Positions 1 through 8,195 of a stretch of DNA of 64,000 nucleotides are shown piece by piece. Positions within the stretch are counted from its first letter, which is position 1; each line of letters begins with the position of its first letter. The stretch covers positions 186,001 to 250,000 of the forward strand of contig NZ_JAGHRA010000003.1 in the NCBI RefSeq assembly GCF_017744015.1, read 5' to 3'. A program made the translations under genes and the position numbers. Source of the DNA: Paracoccus sp. R12_2 (GTDB lineage: Bacteria > Pseudomonadota > Alphaproteobacteria > Rhodobacterales > Rhodobacteraceae). The notes beneath the pieces are model-generated. The model did not search any database. It saw only the letters and a list, made by a program, of their open reading frames with translations, and was not told where the DNA came from.

Positions 1-1
1 T

Positions 2-346
2 TGGGCGTTAGGCGGCTTTGACGCGGTTGCATCCCGTGGCGCGGGCCACGCGGTTCCCGGCCGAAGCGATGTCGTGACGATGTGGAAGGGAAAGCTGTGG
101 CATTTCGCGACCGAGGACAATCGTGCACGATTCGAAGCAGACCCACGCGCCTACGCGCCCGGATTCGCAGGGTTCTGCCCGATGTCCCTGTCCGAGGGAC
201 GGCGCGAAAAGGGCAATCCCCGGCATGTCGTGGTGATCGGCAAACACCTGTATCTGATGCGATCAGAGGCAGCCGCGCGCAGAATACTTGCCGCCCCGCG
301 GAAGACGCTTGAGAAAGCAAAGCAGAACTGGCGAAAACTGAAATGA
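2..346 (+). CDS. YHS-domain protein, 5' end outside window
   Basis: The frame is open from base 2 without a start codon, so the gene begins upstream of the window. The visible residues begin LGGFDAV and continue with VVTMWKGKLWHFATEDNRA, then FEADPRAYAP and GFCPMS. This is the pattern of small secreted or periplasmic YHS-domain proteins (YHS is thought to bind metal). The usual signal peptide would lie outside the window. A GTG at 74 is only an internal codon, because the conserved LGG motif lies upstream of it. The C-terminus is basic (KTLEKAKQNWRKLK). Function beyond the fold is unknown. Confidence 0.75.
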   Translation, partial: WALGGFDAVASRGAGHAVPGRSDVVTMWKGKLWHFATEDNRARFEADPRAYAPGFAGFCPMSLSEGRREKGNPRHVVVIGKHLYLMRSEAAARRILAAPRKTLEKAKQNWRKLK

Positions 347-426
347 CAATCGTGAACCCGTGATTCAGAATCACGAATTCGCGACAGATCTGGAACTTTG
401 GGCGGGTGATGCTCATTTGTCTAACA

Positions 427-453
427 GAACATGACCCCGGAACGGTCATGTTC
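427..453. other. Perfect hairpin-forming inverted repeat
   Basis: GAACATGACC (427-436) and GGTCATGTTC (444-453) are perfect 10-bp arms around a 7-base loop. No T-run follows, so it is more likely a regulatory or mRNA structure than a terminator. A second, 15-bp palindrome (GTGATTC-A-GAATCAC, 360-374) lies upstream in the same gap. Confidence 0.5.
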
Positions 454-480
454 GGATCACTGTCCCTCGTTCCGCGACTT

Positions 481-514
481 GCGCCCGGCCGGATTTCTGG
501 ACCGGGCGCCTTTT
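481..514 (+). terminator. Rho-independent terminator
   Basis: GCGCCCGG (481-488) pairs with CCGGGCGC (502-509), followed by TTTT at 511-514. It lies 135 bases after the YHS gene and 46 bases before the CoA-binding gene, so it separates the two transcripts. Confidence 0.75.
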
Positions 515-560
515 CTATGTCAGGTTGCTGCAACCTGTGGATGAGGTAGGGAGGCTCGCC

Positions 561-992
561 ATGGACATTGATCTTGACGACGACGAGGACATCGCGCGGA
601 TTGCGAGATCCACGAAAGTCATTGCGATGGTTGGCCTTTCACCCAGGGAAGATCGGCCAAGCTGGGGCGTTGCGCGCTACCTTCAGGCGCAGGGCTATCG
701 GGTCATTCCGGTCAACCCGAATCATGCGGGAACGAACATTCTGGATGAACGGGTCTATGGCGATCTGTCTGACATCCCGGCTGACGCCGGCGTCGAGATG
801 GTAGATATCTTTCGCCGTTCAGAGGCGGTCGCGGGGATCGTGGACGAAGCCCTTGCCTGCCTGCCCGATCTGCGGGTGATCTGGACGCAGTTGGGCGTCC
901 GCGATGACGCAGCCGCCGCCAAGGCGGTCAAGCGGGGCATCACGGTCGTTCAGAATCGCTGCCCGAAGATCGAGTTTCCGCGACACCTCTGA
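561..992 (+). CDS. CoA-binding domain protein (YccU type)
   Basis: A 143-residue single-domain CoA-binding protein with a Rossmann fold. After an acidic N-terminus (MDIDLDDDED) comes VIAMVGLSPREDRPSWGVARYL, the nucleotide/CoA-binding loop, then GYRVIPVNPNH and VEMVDIFRR, and the conserved end VVQNRCPKIE. The ATG at 561 is chosen because AGGGAGG lies 8 bases upstream. An in-frame ATG at 525 has no comparable ribosome site. Proteins of this family are widespread and lack an assigned reaction. It is transcribed alone, towards the convergent OmpA-family gene. Confidence 0.85.
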   Translation: MDIDLDDDEDIARIARSTKVIAMVGLSPREDRPSWGVARYLQAQGYRVIPVNPNHAGTNILDERVYGDLSDIPADAGVEMVDIFRRSEAVAGIVDEALACLPDLRVIWTQLGVRDDAAAAKAVKRGITVVQNRCPKIEFPRHL

Positions 993-1010
993 CACAACGC
1001 CCGATCGCAG

Positions 1011-1044
1011 ATAGAAAAGGCCCCGACAGGATCTGCGGGGCCTT
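1011..1044 (-). terminator. Terminator of the OmpA-family gene
   Basis: On the minus strand AAGGCCCCG (1044-1036) pairs with CGGGGCCTT (1025-1017) around a 10-base loop and runs into TTTTCTAT. It sits between the convergent ends at 992 and 1074 and probably serves the leftward gene. On the plus strand the hairpin has only a short T tail. Confidence 0.75.
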
Positions 1045-1073
1045 CGTGATGTCTGGGGTCGTTCCCCGTTGCG

Positions 1074-3101
1074 CTAGCGGCTGTCGGCGACCTGCAGCAG
1101 GTCGGTGACGCGCCGCACGGCGACGCGGCGATTGTCCCTGACATCCCCTTCGGCGCGCACCTTGAGAAACTGTTCTCCGTAGCCCTGCACGACAAGGTTT
1201 TCCGGCGGGACATCGAAATACTCGGTCAGTGCAAGCGCCACGGATTCGGCGCGCCGATCGGACAGGGCAAGGTTCACGACGTCGGGACCGACGGTATCGG
1301 TGTATCCCTCGATCATGAAGATCTCGCGCGGGTTCTCGGCCACCGCGGTGCCGATCGCCGCCCCCAGTGAGGACAGCTGCGCGGCCTGATCGGGACGAAG
1401 CGCCGCAGATCCGGTGTCGAACGTGATCGCATCCAGATCAAGCGGCGCGGCAAGCGAACGAACCTCGGGGATGTTCCGGATCTGGCCCAGTGTGAAGCGC
1501 CGATCGATCGACGTTTCCCGGCGCAGCGCCTCGCGCAGCGCGGCCTGATCCATGTCGGCATCGTTGCGCGAGGCAGGGGCCGGAACGGGACGCGGCAGAG
1601 AGGCGATATCGACGGGTGGAACCGTCTCGGTGTCGTCGATCAGCCGTGTGCTGCGACCATCCGCCGAAATCAGCGTTCGGCGCAGGATACGCAGATCCGC
1701 GTCACGGATCGTCACGACCTTGCTGCCATCCGGACGCGTCACGATGGTCCTGGAAGACCCGTCGTCGAAATTCTCGGTCGTCACGTTCGATCCAGGCTGC
1801 CGCAGCAGGACCGTTTCGTCCTTGACCACTTCGTGACTGCCGTCAGGACGCGTAAAGACGACCCGATCCGGGCTGCTGAGTGCGACCTGACGATTGTTGT
1901 TCAGCATCGATCCGACCGCCAGGGCCCCTGCCCCCAACAGCAACGCCTTGACCAGATCGTTGTCGTCGTCGTCATCCTTGCGCGCGCGATCACGCGGCGC
2001 CTGTCCCGAGGTCTGCGCCAAGACATCGCGCAAACTGGTCGAGAAATCCTGAGAGGAACTGCGCCTGTTTTCCCGGGTGATCCGCTGTTCCCTGAAGTCA
2101 CGCCGTGTCTGCCAGTCATCCAGCGCCTGTGCCAAGGCTGCGCGGGTCTCTCTGGCGGCTTCTTTCGCGGCCTGATTGCCGCGTCGGTCGCTGTCGTTCG
2201 ACCCGCGCGCCACCATCTTTCCATCGCCTTCGGCGCGATAGGTCTGGGCGTTCTTCGGTGCAAGGCGATAGCCGTCGCCATCCCGTTCCAGAACGACGCC
2301 GCGCGGCGTCATGACCCGCGTGCCCCGCGCGCAGGGAAAGCTGCCGCCCGACACGCAGGACAAACGATCCTCGGTCAGACCCGACGCGATTTCCTGATCC
2401 AGAACCTTGCTGAGACCGGCCATCTGACCGGCGCGTTGCTTGGCGGACTGCGATCCGGCGCGACCGACCCGGCTGTTCGCCGCGGCAGCCTTTCGCCGAT
2501 CATCGCGGTCCCGGGCACGTTCCGCTTCGCGGGCCTTTTCCCGGGCCTTGTCTTCCTGACGCTGCGCCTGTTGCTTGCGCTGCTTGGCCTTTCGCGCGGC
2601 CTCGACCTGAGCATCTTTCTTCTTTCCCGCAGATGCCTTGTCGCGCCGATCCTCTTTCGGCTTCGTTCCCTTGCCTTCCTTGACCTTCTGGCGTTCGTCG
2701 TGCTTCCCGTTGCCCGAATGCTGCTTTGCGGGCTTCGCGTTCTGGTCACGGTCGGGCCGGTCGGCGTGTTTCTTACCCTGGCCTTCGGACTGCTGCTTGG
2801 CTTTCTTCTTGCCGCCGTCCTTGTTCTTGTCAGCCTTGCCCTTGTCGCGTGACTTGGCCTTTTCGGCCTTGGCCTTGGCGGCTTCTTCCTTCTTCTTGCG
2901 CTCGGCCTTCATCAGCTGCTTGCGCAGATCCTCGTCGATCCCCTGAAGATCCTTCGCCGACTGCGCCAGCAGCACGGGCTCGCCGGCGGCGGTGATCGGC
3001 GCCGACGGGGCCGAAGGCCATCCCTGGGCCTGCACAAGCTGCGGCGCGATCATTGAAAGACATGCGGCCAATGCCGTCGTGTTGTGAACAAGCTTGCGCA
3101 T
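1074..3101 (-). CDS. OmpA-family outer-membrane/peptidoglycan-associated protein with Lys/Arg-rich region
   Basis: 675 residues from the ATG at 3101, preceded by AGGGGG. The N-terminus is a signal peptide (MRKLVHNTTALAACLSMIAPQLVQAQG). Residues of about 55-250 are extremely rich in Lys, Arg, Glu and Ala and probably form an extended charged spacer. A short hydrophobic Gly/Ala segment (ALLLGAGALAVGSML) sits mid-protein. The C-terminal 120 residues are an OmpA peptidoglycan-binding domain: FDTGSAALRPDQ, EGYTDTVG, NLALSDRRAESV and NRRVAVRRV. The domain implies anchoring of the outer membrane to the cell wall. The long charged region is an unusual addition. It could also be called a hypothetical OmpA-like protein. 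Confidence 0.85.
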   Translation of the reverse strand: MRKLVHNTTALAACLSMIAPQLVQAQGWPSAPSAPITAAGEPVLLAQSAKDLQGIDEDLRKQLMKAERKKKEEAAKAKAEKAKSRDKGKADKNKDGGKKKAKQQSEGQGKKHADRPDRDQNAKPAKQHSGNGKHDERQKVKEGKGTKPKEDRRDKASAGKKKDAQVEAARKAKQRKQQAQRQEDKAREKAREAERARDRDDRRKAAAANSRVGRAGSQSAKQRAGQMAGLSKVLDQEIASGLTEDRLSCVSGGSFPCARGTRVMTPRGVVLERDGDGYRLAPKNAQTYRAEGDGKMVARGSNDSDRRGNQAAKEAARETRAALAQALDDWQTRRDFREQRITRENRRSSSQDFSTSLRDVLAQTSGQAPRDRARKDDDDDNDLVKALLLGAGALAVGSMLNNNRQVALSSPDRVVFTRPDGSHEVVKDETVLLRQPGSNVTTENFDDGSSRTIVTRPDGSKVVTIRDADLRILRRTLISADGRSTRLIDDTETVPPVDIASLPRPVPAPASRNDADMDQAALREALRRETSIDRRFTLGQIRNIPEVRSLAAPLDLDAITFDTGSAALRPDQAAQLSSLGAAIGTAVAENPREIFMIEGYTDTVGPDVVNLALSDRRAESVALALTEYFDVPPENLVVQGYGEQFLKVRAEGDVRDNRRVAVRRVTDLLQVADSR

Positions 3102-3301
3102 GGGTCCCCCTGGCCTATCCCGGAAGTCGGCTTCCGCATTCCTGATCTTCATAACAGGTCGGTCTGGCGTAGGTTCCAAACAACTGCGTGAAGCCCACAG
3201 GCAGATAAGCGAAAAAGGGCGAGGCCGTTCTGACCACGCCCGCAATCTGGATCATCTCTGCCTGCCGGGACCGGTCCATCGGTCACAACGAGGTCTTCAA
3301 C

Positions 3302-4144
3302 TCAAACGCCGTCTCCGACAAACGCCTTTTCGACGACAAATTCCTTTGGGTCCGAGTTCGCGCCCTCGCGCAGCCCGAAACCCTCCAGCACCGCCTTGAC
3401 ATCGACGTTAAAGGCCAGGCTGCCGCAGATCATCGCACGGTCGGTCTCTGGCGAAATCGGCGGCAGACCCAGATCCTCGAAAACCTTGCCCGAGGTCAGG
3501 TTATCGGTGATCCGGCCCATGAAGGGCGATTGTCCGCGCGTGGTGGTCGGGTAATACAGCAGCCGCTTGGCGAAATCCTCGCCATACAGCTCACCCAACA
3601 GCGGATCGTGCTTCAGGTTCTCGACCAGTTCCCGGCCATAGGTCAGTTCGTCTGCGTTGCGGCAGGTATGCATCATCACGACCTGCTCGTACCGCTCATA
3701 GGTCTCGGGGTCGCGCATCAGGCTGGCGAAGGGTGCAACGCCCGTGCCGGTGGCCAGAAACCACAGACGCTTGCCGGGCAGCAGTGCATCAAGGACAAGC
3801 GTGCCGACCGGCTTTGGCCGCAGGATGATCTGGTCGCCCGGCTGGATATGCTGCAGGCGGCTGGTCAGCGGCCCGTCCTGAACCTTGATCGAATAGAACT
3901 CCAGTTCGTCGTCCCAGTTCGGCGAGGCAATCGAATAGGCCCGCAGGATCGGCTTTCCATTGTCGCCCGGCAGGCCGATCATCACGAATTCACCCGACCG
4001 GAAACGCAGACTGGCAGGCCGCGTCACCCGGAACGAGAACAGCTTGTCCGTCCAGTGCGTGACCGAGGTCACGGTCTGCGCGTCGGGAATGGTCTTCTTG
4101 GTCGTGTTCGGTGCGGCGTCGGCCACGGTCAGGTCCAGCGTCAT
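3302..4144 (-). CDS. fpr: Ferredoxin--NADP+ reductase
   Basis: 280 residues. The FAD-binding motif RAYSIASP and NADP-binding motif LATGTGVAPFASL are clear, as is the C-terminus (FVVEKAFVGDGV) typical of bacterial subclass-I FNRs. The enzyme exchanges electrons between NADPH and ferredoxin or flavodoxin. It is the last gene of the leftward sulfite-reduction operon (52 bases after the DUF934 gene), which suggests it delivers NADPH electrons, through a ferredoxin, to the CysI-type sulfite reductase. A general oxidative-stress role is also known for this family. Confidence 0.9.
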   Translation of the reverse strand: MTLDLTVADAAPNTTKKTIPDAQTVTSVTHWTDKLFSFRVTRPASLRFRSGEFVMIGLPGDNGKPILRAYSIASPNWDDELEFYSIKVQDGPLTSRLQHIQPGDQIILRPKPVGTLVLDALLPGKRLWFLATGTGVAPFASLMRDPETYERYEQVVMMHTCRNADELTYGRELVENLKHDPLLGELYGEDFAKRLLYYPTTTRGQSPFMGRITDNLTSGKVFEDLGLPPISPETDRAMICGSLAFNVDVKAVLEGFGLREGANSDPKEFVVEKAFVGDGV

Positions 4145-4196
4145 GTCTTATTTCCTGAATGTCTTAGGCGATCTGCGGGCGATGTGAAAGGGTCGC

Positions 4197-4583
4197 TCAG
4201 CCGGCAAGGCGCGACCGATGGTCCCACGCCTGCCAGTCGGCACGTGCCAGCCATTGATCCTGCGGCTGGCGTGCGGCGATGTCCGGCGCAACCTCGACCT
4301 CGTCGAAACCGACGCGCCGGGCCATTGCATACTGGTCGGCTATCAGCCGGCCGGTGGCACGCAGGCGGCCCCGATACCCCAGTTCACGCAGGCGACGGGC
4401 CAGGCTGAATCCGCGCCCGTCCGTGAAGGCCGGGAAGTCAATCGCCAACAGCGCGCAATGCAGATGATCGGCCAGATCCTCGGGCGCCGTGTCCGGGGCA
4501 AGGGTGATTTCCGCCTCGCTGTCCAGCGGATGAAACCCGTCATCGCGGACAACGATCCGCTGGCTGTTCAACTGATCGGTCAT
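4197..4583 (-). CDS. DUF934 protein of the sulfite-reduction operon
   Basis: 128 residues from the ATG at 4583, which overlaps the cysH stop as ATGA, so translation is coupled. The motif GRGFSLARRLRELGYRGRLRATGRLIADQ is characteristic of DUF934, a family found almost always next to cysH/cysI in proteobacteria. Its biochemical role is not known; an accessory function in assimilatory sulfate or sulfite reduction is inferred from the invariant neighbourhood. An upstream in-frame ATG (4634) would extend into cysH and is not needed. Confidence 0.85.
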   Translation of the reverse strand: MTDQLNSQRIVVRDDGFHPLDSEAEITLAPDTAPEDLADHLHCALLAIDFPAFTDGRGFSLARRLRELGYRGRLRATGRLIADQYAMARRVGFDEVEVAPDIAARQPQDQWLARADWQAWDHRSRLAG

Positions 4584-5311
4584 GCCGAAACCTTTCCGCG
4601 GACCATGCGCCCGCCGATGAAATGAATGCCGCATTCGGTCTTGTCGCTGCCACGCCAGCGACCGGCGCGCGGGTCCTCACCCGGCTTCACCGGCGAGGTG
4701 CAGGGCGCGCACCCGATCGAAGGATACCCCTTCGCGACCAGCGGATGGCGCGGCAGGTTGTTCTCGATCATGTATTCCTGCACGTCCTCGGGCCGCCAAT
4801 GGGCCAACGGATTGACGCGCAGGCGAGTGGGCGGCTCGGGCTCAAAGAACTCCAGCGCGGCACGCTGGCCGTTCTGGAACCTCTTGCGGCCGGTGATCCA
4901 TGCATCGAACCCCGACAGCGCCTGTTCCAGCGGCACCGTCTTGCGCAGGTCGCAGCAGGCATCCTGATTGAACTTGTGCAGCGTGCCATCAGGGTCATGG
5001 CGCGCGACCTCGGCCTCATCGGCCCTGATCACGCGCACATCGGTCAGCCCCAGCTTCGCCGCGACCTCGCGCTGATAGGCCAGCGTCTCGGGGAACAGCA
5101 TCTGCGTGTCGATGAACAGGACCGGCAGCCCGGGTGCCACGACGCTGACCATATGCAGCAGAACCACCGATTCGGATCCGAAAGACGACACCAGCGCGAC
5201 GCGACCCAGATCCGGGTCGCTGACGGCGCGGCGCAGTACCTCGGTCGCGGCATGATGCCGGTAGCGGTCGTTCAGCCGCCCCGCCCGTGTGTCAAGGCTG
5301 CCATCAAGCAT
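4580..5311 (-). CDS. cysH: Assimilatory APS reductase (CysH family, Fe-S type)
   Basis: 243 residues from the ATG at 5311, overlapping the end of cysI by 8 bases (ATGCTTGA). It has the PP-loop-type motif VSSFGSESVVLL and the catalytic C-terminal ECGIH. The pair CC (DACCDLRK) and CxxC (GCAPC) is the four-cysteine set that binds a [4Fe-4S] cluster in APS reductases. PAPS-specific enzymes such as E. coli CysH lack it. The enzyme should therefore reduce adenylyl sulfate to sulfite with thioredoxin. Product sulfite passes to CysI encoded just upstream. Confidence 0.9.
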   Translation of the reverse strand: MLDGSLDTRAGRLNDRYRHHAATEVLRRAVSDPDLGRVALVSSFGSESVVLLHMVSVVAPGLPVLFIDTQMLFPETLAYQREVAAKLGLTDVRVIRADEAEVARHDPDGTLHKFNQDACCDLRKTVPLEQALSGFDAWITGRKRFQNGQRAALEFFEPEPPTRLRVNPLAHWRPEDVQEYMIENNLPRHPLVAKGYPSIGCAPCTSPVKPGEDPRAGRWRGSDKTECGIHFIGGRMVRGKVSA

Positions 5312-6962
5312 CGGTCGTCTCGGGATACAGCGCGGCCTTGAAGGGCGCGGGGCCAAGCCTGCGATAGGCGTCAAGGAAGCGTTCGGATGCATCCTCGCGC
5401 ACCTCAAGATAGGCACGCAGCAATCGGTCGATGGCAGGCGCGACCTCTTCGGCCGGGAAGCCCGCACCGGCGCGCTGGCCGATGGCCGGGATGTCGTAGC
5501 CGTCACCACCAAGCGTGATCTGATAGTTCTCGACCCCGGCGCGATCCAGGCCAAGAATGCCGATATGGCCCAGATGGTGATGCCCGCAGGCATTGATGCA
5601 GCCCGAGATGCGGATGTTCAGATTGCCGATCTCGTCCTCCAGGCCGACCGCGCGGAAATGCTCGGCGATCTCTTGCGCGATTGGGATCGACCGTGCGGTC
5701 GCCAGCGTGCAGTAATCCATGCCCGGGCAGGCGATGATGTCGCTGGTCAACCCGGCATTCGCAGTCGCCAACCCGGCTTCGCGCAGCGCCAGATACAGCG
5801 ACGGCAGATCGGATTTGTGCACATGCGGCAGCGCCACGTTCTGGTCATGCATGATGCGCAGATCGTCGTGTCCGTATCTTTCCGCCAGATCTGCCAAAAG
5901 CCGCATCTGATCGGCACTTGCATCGCCCGGCGTCGCGCCCGGCGCCTTGAACGTCACGATGACGCTGGCATAGCCGTCGATCCTGTGCGCGTGCAGGTTG
6001 GTGTCGGTCCAGCTGCGGAAGGCCGGGTTTGCCTGGCGTTCCGCCTCATAGCCCGCGGCGGGCGCGTTGCGGAACGCCGGGGCGGTGAACCGATCCCTGA
6101 AGATCGCCAGCGCCTCGCGGTCCGCACCGTTGAAATCGCGGCGGCGGTGCTGGAATTCCTCTTCGGTCTCGGCCTTGAACACGTCCAGGCCACGTTCGGA
6201 GACGGTGATCTTGATGCGCGCCTTGTATTTGTTGTCGCGGCGTCCGGACAGGTTATAGGTGGCGATGATCGCCTCGATATAGGGCAGCAGATCCTCTTCC
6301 GGCAGAAAATCCCGGATCACCTGACCCAGCATCGGCGTGCGACCCAGACCGCCCCCGACCCAGACCTCGAACCCGGTCTTTCCGTCCTTTTCGACCAGGC
6401 GCACGCCGATATCGTGGGCGGCGACCAGCGCACGGTCGCGCGCACCGCCGGAAATGGCGATCTTGAACTTTCGCGGCAGGAACTGGAATTCGGCGTGGTC
6501 CGTGGACCAGCTGCGCAGCAGTTCGGCATAGGGGCGCGGATCGGCAACCTCGTCGGATGCGGCACCGGCGAAGGCGTCGGTCGTCACGTTGCGGATCGTG
6601 TTGCCCGAGGTCTGGATGGCGTGCATCCCGACCGAGGCCAGGTCGTCCAGCATGTCCGGGATGTCGACCAGCCGGGGCCAGTTGAACTGGATGTTCTGGC
6701 GCGTGGTCCAATGGCCGTAACCCTTGTCGTAGGTCGAGGCCAGATGGGCCAGCATGCGCATCTGATCAGGGCTGATCGTGCCATAGGGAATCGCCACCCG
6801 CAGCATGTAGGCATGCAGCTGCAGATAGACCCCGTTCATCAGGCGCAGGGGACGGAATTCCTCTTCCGTAAGGCTACCATCCAGGCGGCGGGCGACCTGG
6901 GCGCGGAACTGGGCCGCACGGTGGCGAACATAGTCGGTTTCGACGGGACGGACATCAAACAT
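5304..6962 (-). CDS. cysI: Sulfite (nitrite) reductase, siroheme/[4Fe-4S] hemoprotein
   Basis: 552 residues starting at the ATG at 6962, which overlaps the preceding gene by 8 bases (ATGTTTGA). Cluster and siroheme ligands are visible in the C-terminal half: CPGMDYC and GCINACGHHHLGHIG, the Cx5C...Cx3C arrangement of nitrite/sulfite reductases. The N-terminal half has the ferredoxin-like repeat with TRQNIQFNWP. It catalyses the six-electron reduction of sulfite to sulfide. With fpr in the operon and no CysJ flavoprotein, ferredoxin is the likely electron donor. Nitrite reduction is an alternative, but the cysH neighbour favours sulfite. Confidence 0.9.
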   Translation of the reverse strand: MFDVRPVETDYVRHRAAQFRAQVARRLDGSLTEEEFRPLRLMNGVYLQLHAYMLRVAIPYGTISPDQMRMLAHLASTYDKGYGHWTTRQNIQFNWPRLVDIPDMLDDLASVGMHAIQTSGNTIRNVTTDAFAGAASDEVADPRPYAELLRSWSTDHAEFQFLPRKFKIAISGGARDRALVAAHDIGVRLVEKDGKTGFEVWVGGGLGRTPMLGQVIRDFLPEEDLLPYIEAIIATYNLSGRRDNKYKARIKITVSERGLDVFKAETEEEFQHRRRDFNGADREALAIFRDRFTAPAFRNAPAAGYEAERQANPAFRSWTDTNLHAHRIDGYASVIVTFKAPGATPGDASADQMRLLADLAERYGHDDLRIMHDQNVALPHVHKSDLPSLYLALREAGLATANAGLTSDIIACPGMDYCTLATARSIPIAQEIAEHFRAVGLEDEIGNLNIRISGCINACGHHHLGHIGILGLDRAGVENYQITLGGDGYDIPAIGQRAGAGFPAEEVAPAIDRLLRAYLEVREDASERFLDAYRRLGPAPFKAALYPETTDA

Positions 6963-7284
6963 TGGCGGCCTGCGTTTTGTCGGACTGGATTCCGTGGAAA
7001 TAGTTGGACGGACCTTTCTGGCGGAAGGCCTCGCGGAAATGGGTGGGCTCGGGACCGTTCGGGCCACGCCGGGCCTCGACGATATAGGGGCCCACGACCC
7101 GATCCGATTGCCCGATCGCCTTCAGCATCGCCAGTTCGGCGATGGCTTCGTCCTCGAACAGCGTCGCCTGCGCGGGATCGACCGTCCAGTCATCGTCGCA
7201 CATCCAGACGTTATGGCCTTCGCGCAGATCGTTCGCGGTGATGACGCCGGGCTTCGCGGCCGTCGGAATGAAGGCTTTGCTCAT
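6955..7284 (-). CDS. DUF2849 protein, first gene of the cys operon
   Basis: 109 residues from the ATG at 7284, with GGAAAGG upstream. The sequence (MSKAFIPTAAKPGVITANDLREGHNVWM, then AELAMLKAIGQSDRVVGPYIVEA and THFREAFRQKGPSNYF) matches the DUF2849 family. That family heads sulfite-reductase operons in alphaproteobacteria and is often fused or linked to siroheme or cys genes. Its function is unknown. Its 3' end overlaps cysI by 8 bases. No siroheme synthase gene is seen here, unlike many relatives. Confidence 0.8.
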   Translation of the reverse strand: MSKAFIPTAAKPGVITANDLREGHNVWMCDDDWTVDPAQATLFEDEAIAELAMLKAIGQSDRVVGPYIVEARRGPNGPEPTHFREAFRQKGPSNYFHGIQSDKTQAANV

Positions 7285-7384
7285 GGGTTCGGACCTTTCC
7301 GTTGGTCCCATCAATATAGAATTTTGTTCTGGCATTTCGCGATAGGGTCAGCAAAATAAGGACAATCAGTCAGAAGAGAGCAGT
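7285..7384. promoter_or_regulatory. Divergent cys operon / lrp control region
   Basis: 100 bases between divergent genes. Imperfect inverted arms ATTTTGTTCTGGC (7321-7333) and GGGTCAGCAAAAT (7345-7357) are plausible half-sites for the adjacent Lrp/AsnC-type regulator. The region is AT-rich relative to its surroundings. The operator assignment is inferred from position only. Confidence 0.45.
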
Positions 7385-7903
7385 ATGACGGAACAGATTT
7401 CGCGCGACGCCACCAGCCCGCAAACGCCTGTCCGCCTTGACGAGGTGGATCGGAAAATCCTGTCCCTGCTGCAGCAGGATGCCAGCCTGTCGCTGGACCA
7501 GATCGCCGAGCGTGTCGGCGCATCCAAGACCCCGGTCTGGAACCGCATCCGCAAGCTGCGCGAGGCCGGCGTGATCCGCAGGCAGGTGGCGATTCTGGAC
7601 CCCGAGGCGCTGGGGCTGGAGGCGTGTTTCTTCGTGCTGATCCGCACCGCCGAGCACGACAAGGATTGGGCAGCGCGCTTTCTGAAGGCCCTGCGCGAAC
7701 GCCCCGAGGTGATCGAGGCGCATCGGCTGGCGGGCGATATCGACTATATCCTGAAGGTGCAGGTCCGTAACGCCCGCGCCTATGACCGCTTCTACCAGTC
7801 ACTGATTTCGCAGGTCAGGATCCACAACGTCACCGCCCTGCTGTCGATGGAGGAAATCAAGGCGACATCGGCCCTGCCGATTGGCGAGGCCGGACGAGAC
7901 TAG
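7385..7903 (+). CDS. Lrp/AsnC-family transcriptional regulator
   Basis: 172 residues. The N-terminal helix-turn-helix (VDRKILSLLQQDASLSLDQIAERVGASKTPVWNRIRKL) is followed by an RAM/AsnC effector domain (VIEAHRLAGDIDYILKVQV). It diverges from the sulfur-assimilation operon with a 100-base shared control region. It is therefore probably the operon's regulator, sensing an amino acid or sulfur metabolite; this is inferred. It is the last chromosomal gene before the integrated island, whose left attachment repeat begins 12 bases after its stop. Confidence 0.9.
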   Translation: MTEQISRDATSPQTPVRLDEVDRKILSLLQQDASLSLDQIAERVGASKTPVWNRIRKLREAGVIRRQVAILDPEALGLEACFFVLIRTAEHDKDWAARFLKALRERPEVIEAHRLAGDIDYILKVQVRNARAYDRFYQSLISQVRIHNVTALLSMEEIKATSALPIGEAGRD

Positions 7904-7914
7904 AGAATGCGGAG

Positions 7915-7965
7915 AAATGGTGCCCGGAGGCGGATTCGAACCACCGACACGCGGATTTTCAATCC
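7915..7965 (-). repeat. attL: 51-bp direct repeat containing the 3' part of tRNA-Phe
   Basis: Identical over 51 bp to 47391-47441. Bases 7918-7965 are the last 48 nucleotides (with CCA) of a tRNA-Phe whose full copy lies at 47394-47469. The identity stops abruptly at 7966. The layout (3' tRNA fragment, then integrase gene) is the classic attL of a tRNA-integrating element. Confidence 0.93.
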
Positions 7966-8112
7966 TGCCATCGCGTTCATGCTGTGGAATGAGAAATCCG
8001 GAGGACTCTTTCTAGGGAATGAAAAATATACTTGTAATCAATGCACTACGGATGTTGGTCGCGACGTGTCAAGCGCATCGCCGTGCCGGGTCGGACTGCG
8101 GGTGGTTATTTT

Positions 8113-8155
8113 GGGGACAAAGTCCGGCGCTGTCTGGTGTCCCCACGGTGTCCCC
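8113..8155. promoter_or_regulatory. int arm: Candidate left arm-type integrase/excisionase sites
   Basis: GTGTCCCC occurs at 8137-8144 and 8148-8155, 11 bp apart, and TGTCCCC in inverse orientation at 8113-8119. The same pair with identical 11-bp spacing lies at 47308-47326 inside the opposite end. Position and phasing by one helical turn fit arm-type binding sites; the protein that binds is inferred. Bases 7966-8112 hold nothing else recognisable. Confidence 0.55.
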
Positions 8156-8195
8156 GATATGCTTCCGTCCATAGTGAAGAGCTGAGGGGCAAGGC

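Noticed and set aside
5289..7241. 650-codon plus-strand open frame
   Set aside because: Antisense shadow of cysI. The minus strand carries all siroheme-reductase motifs.
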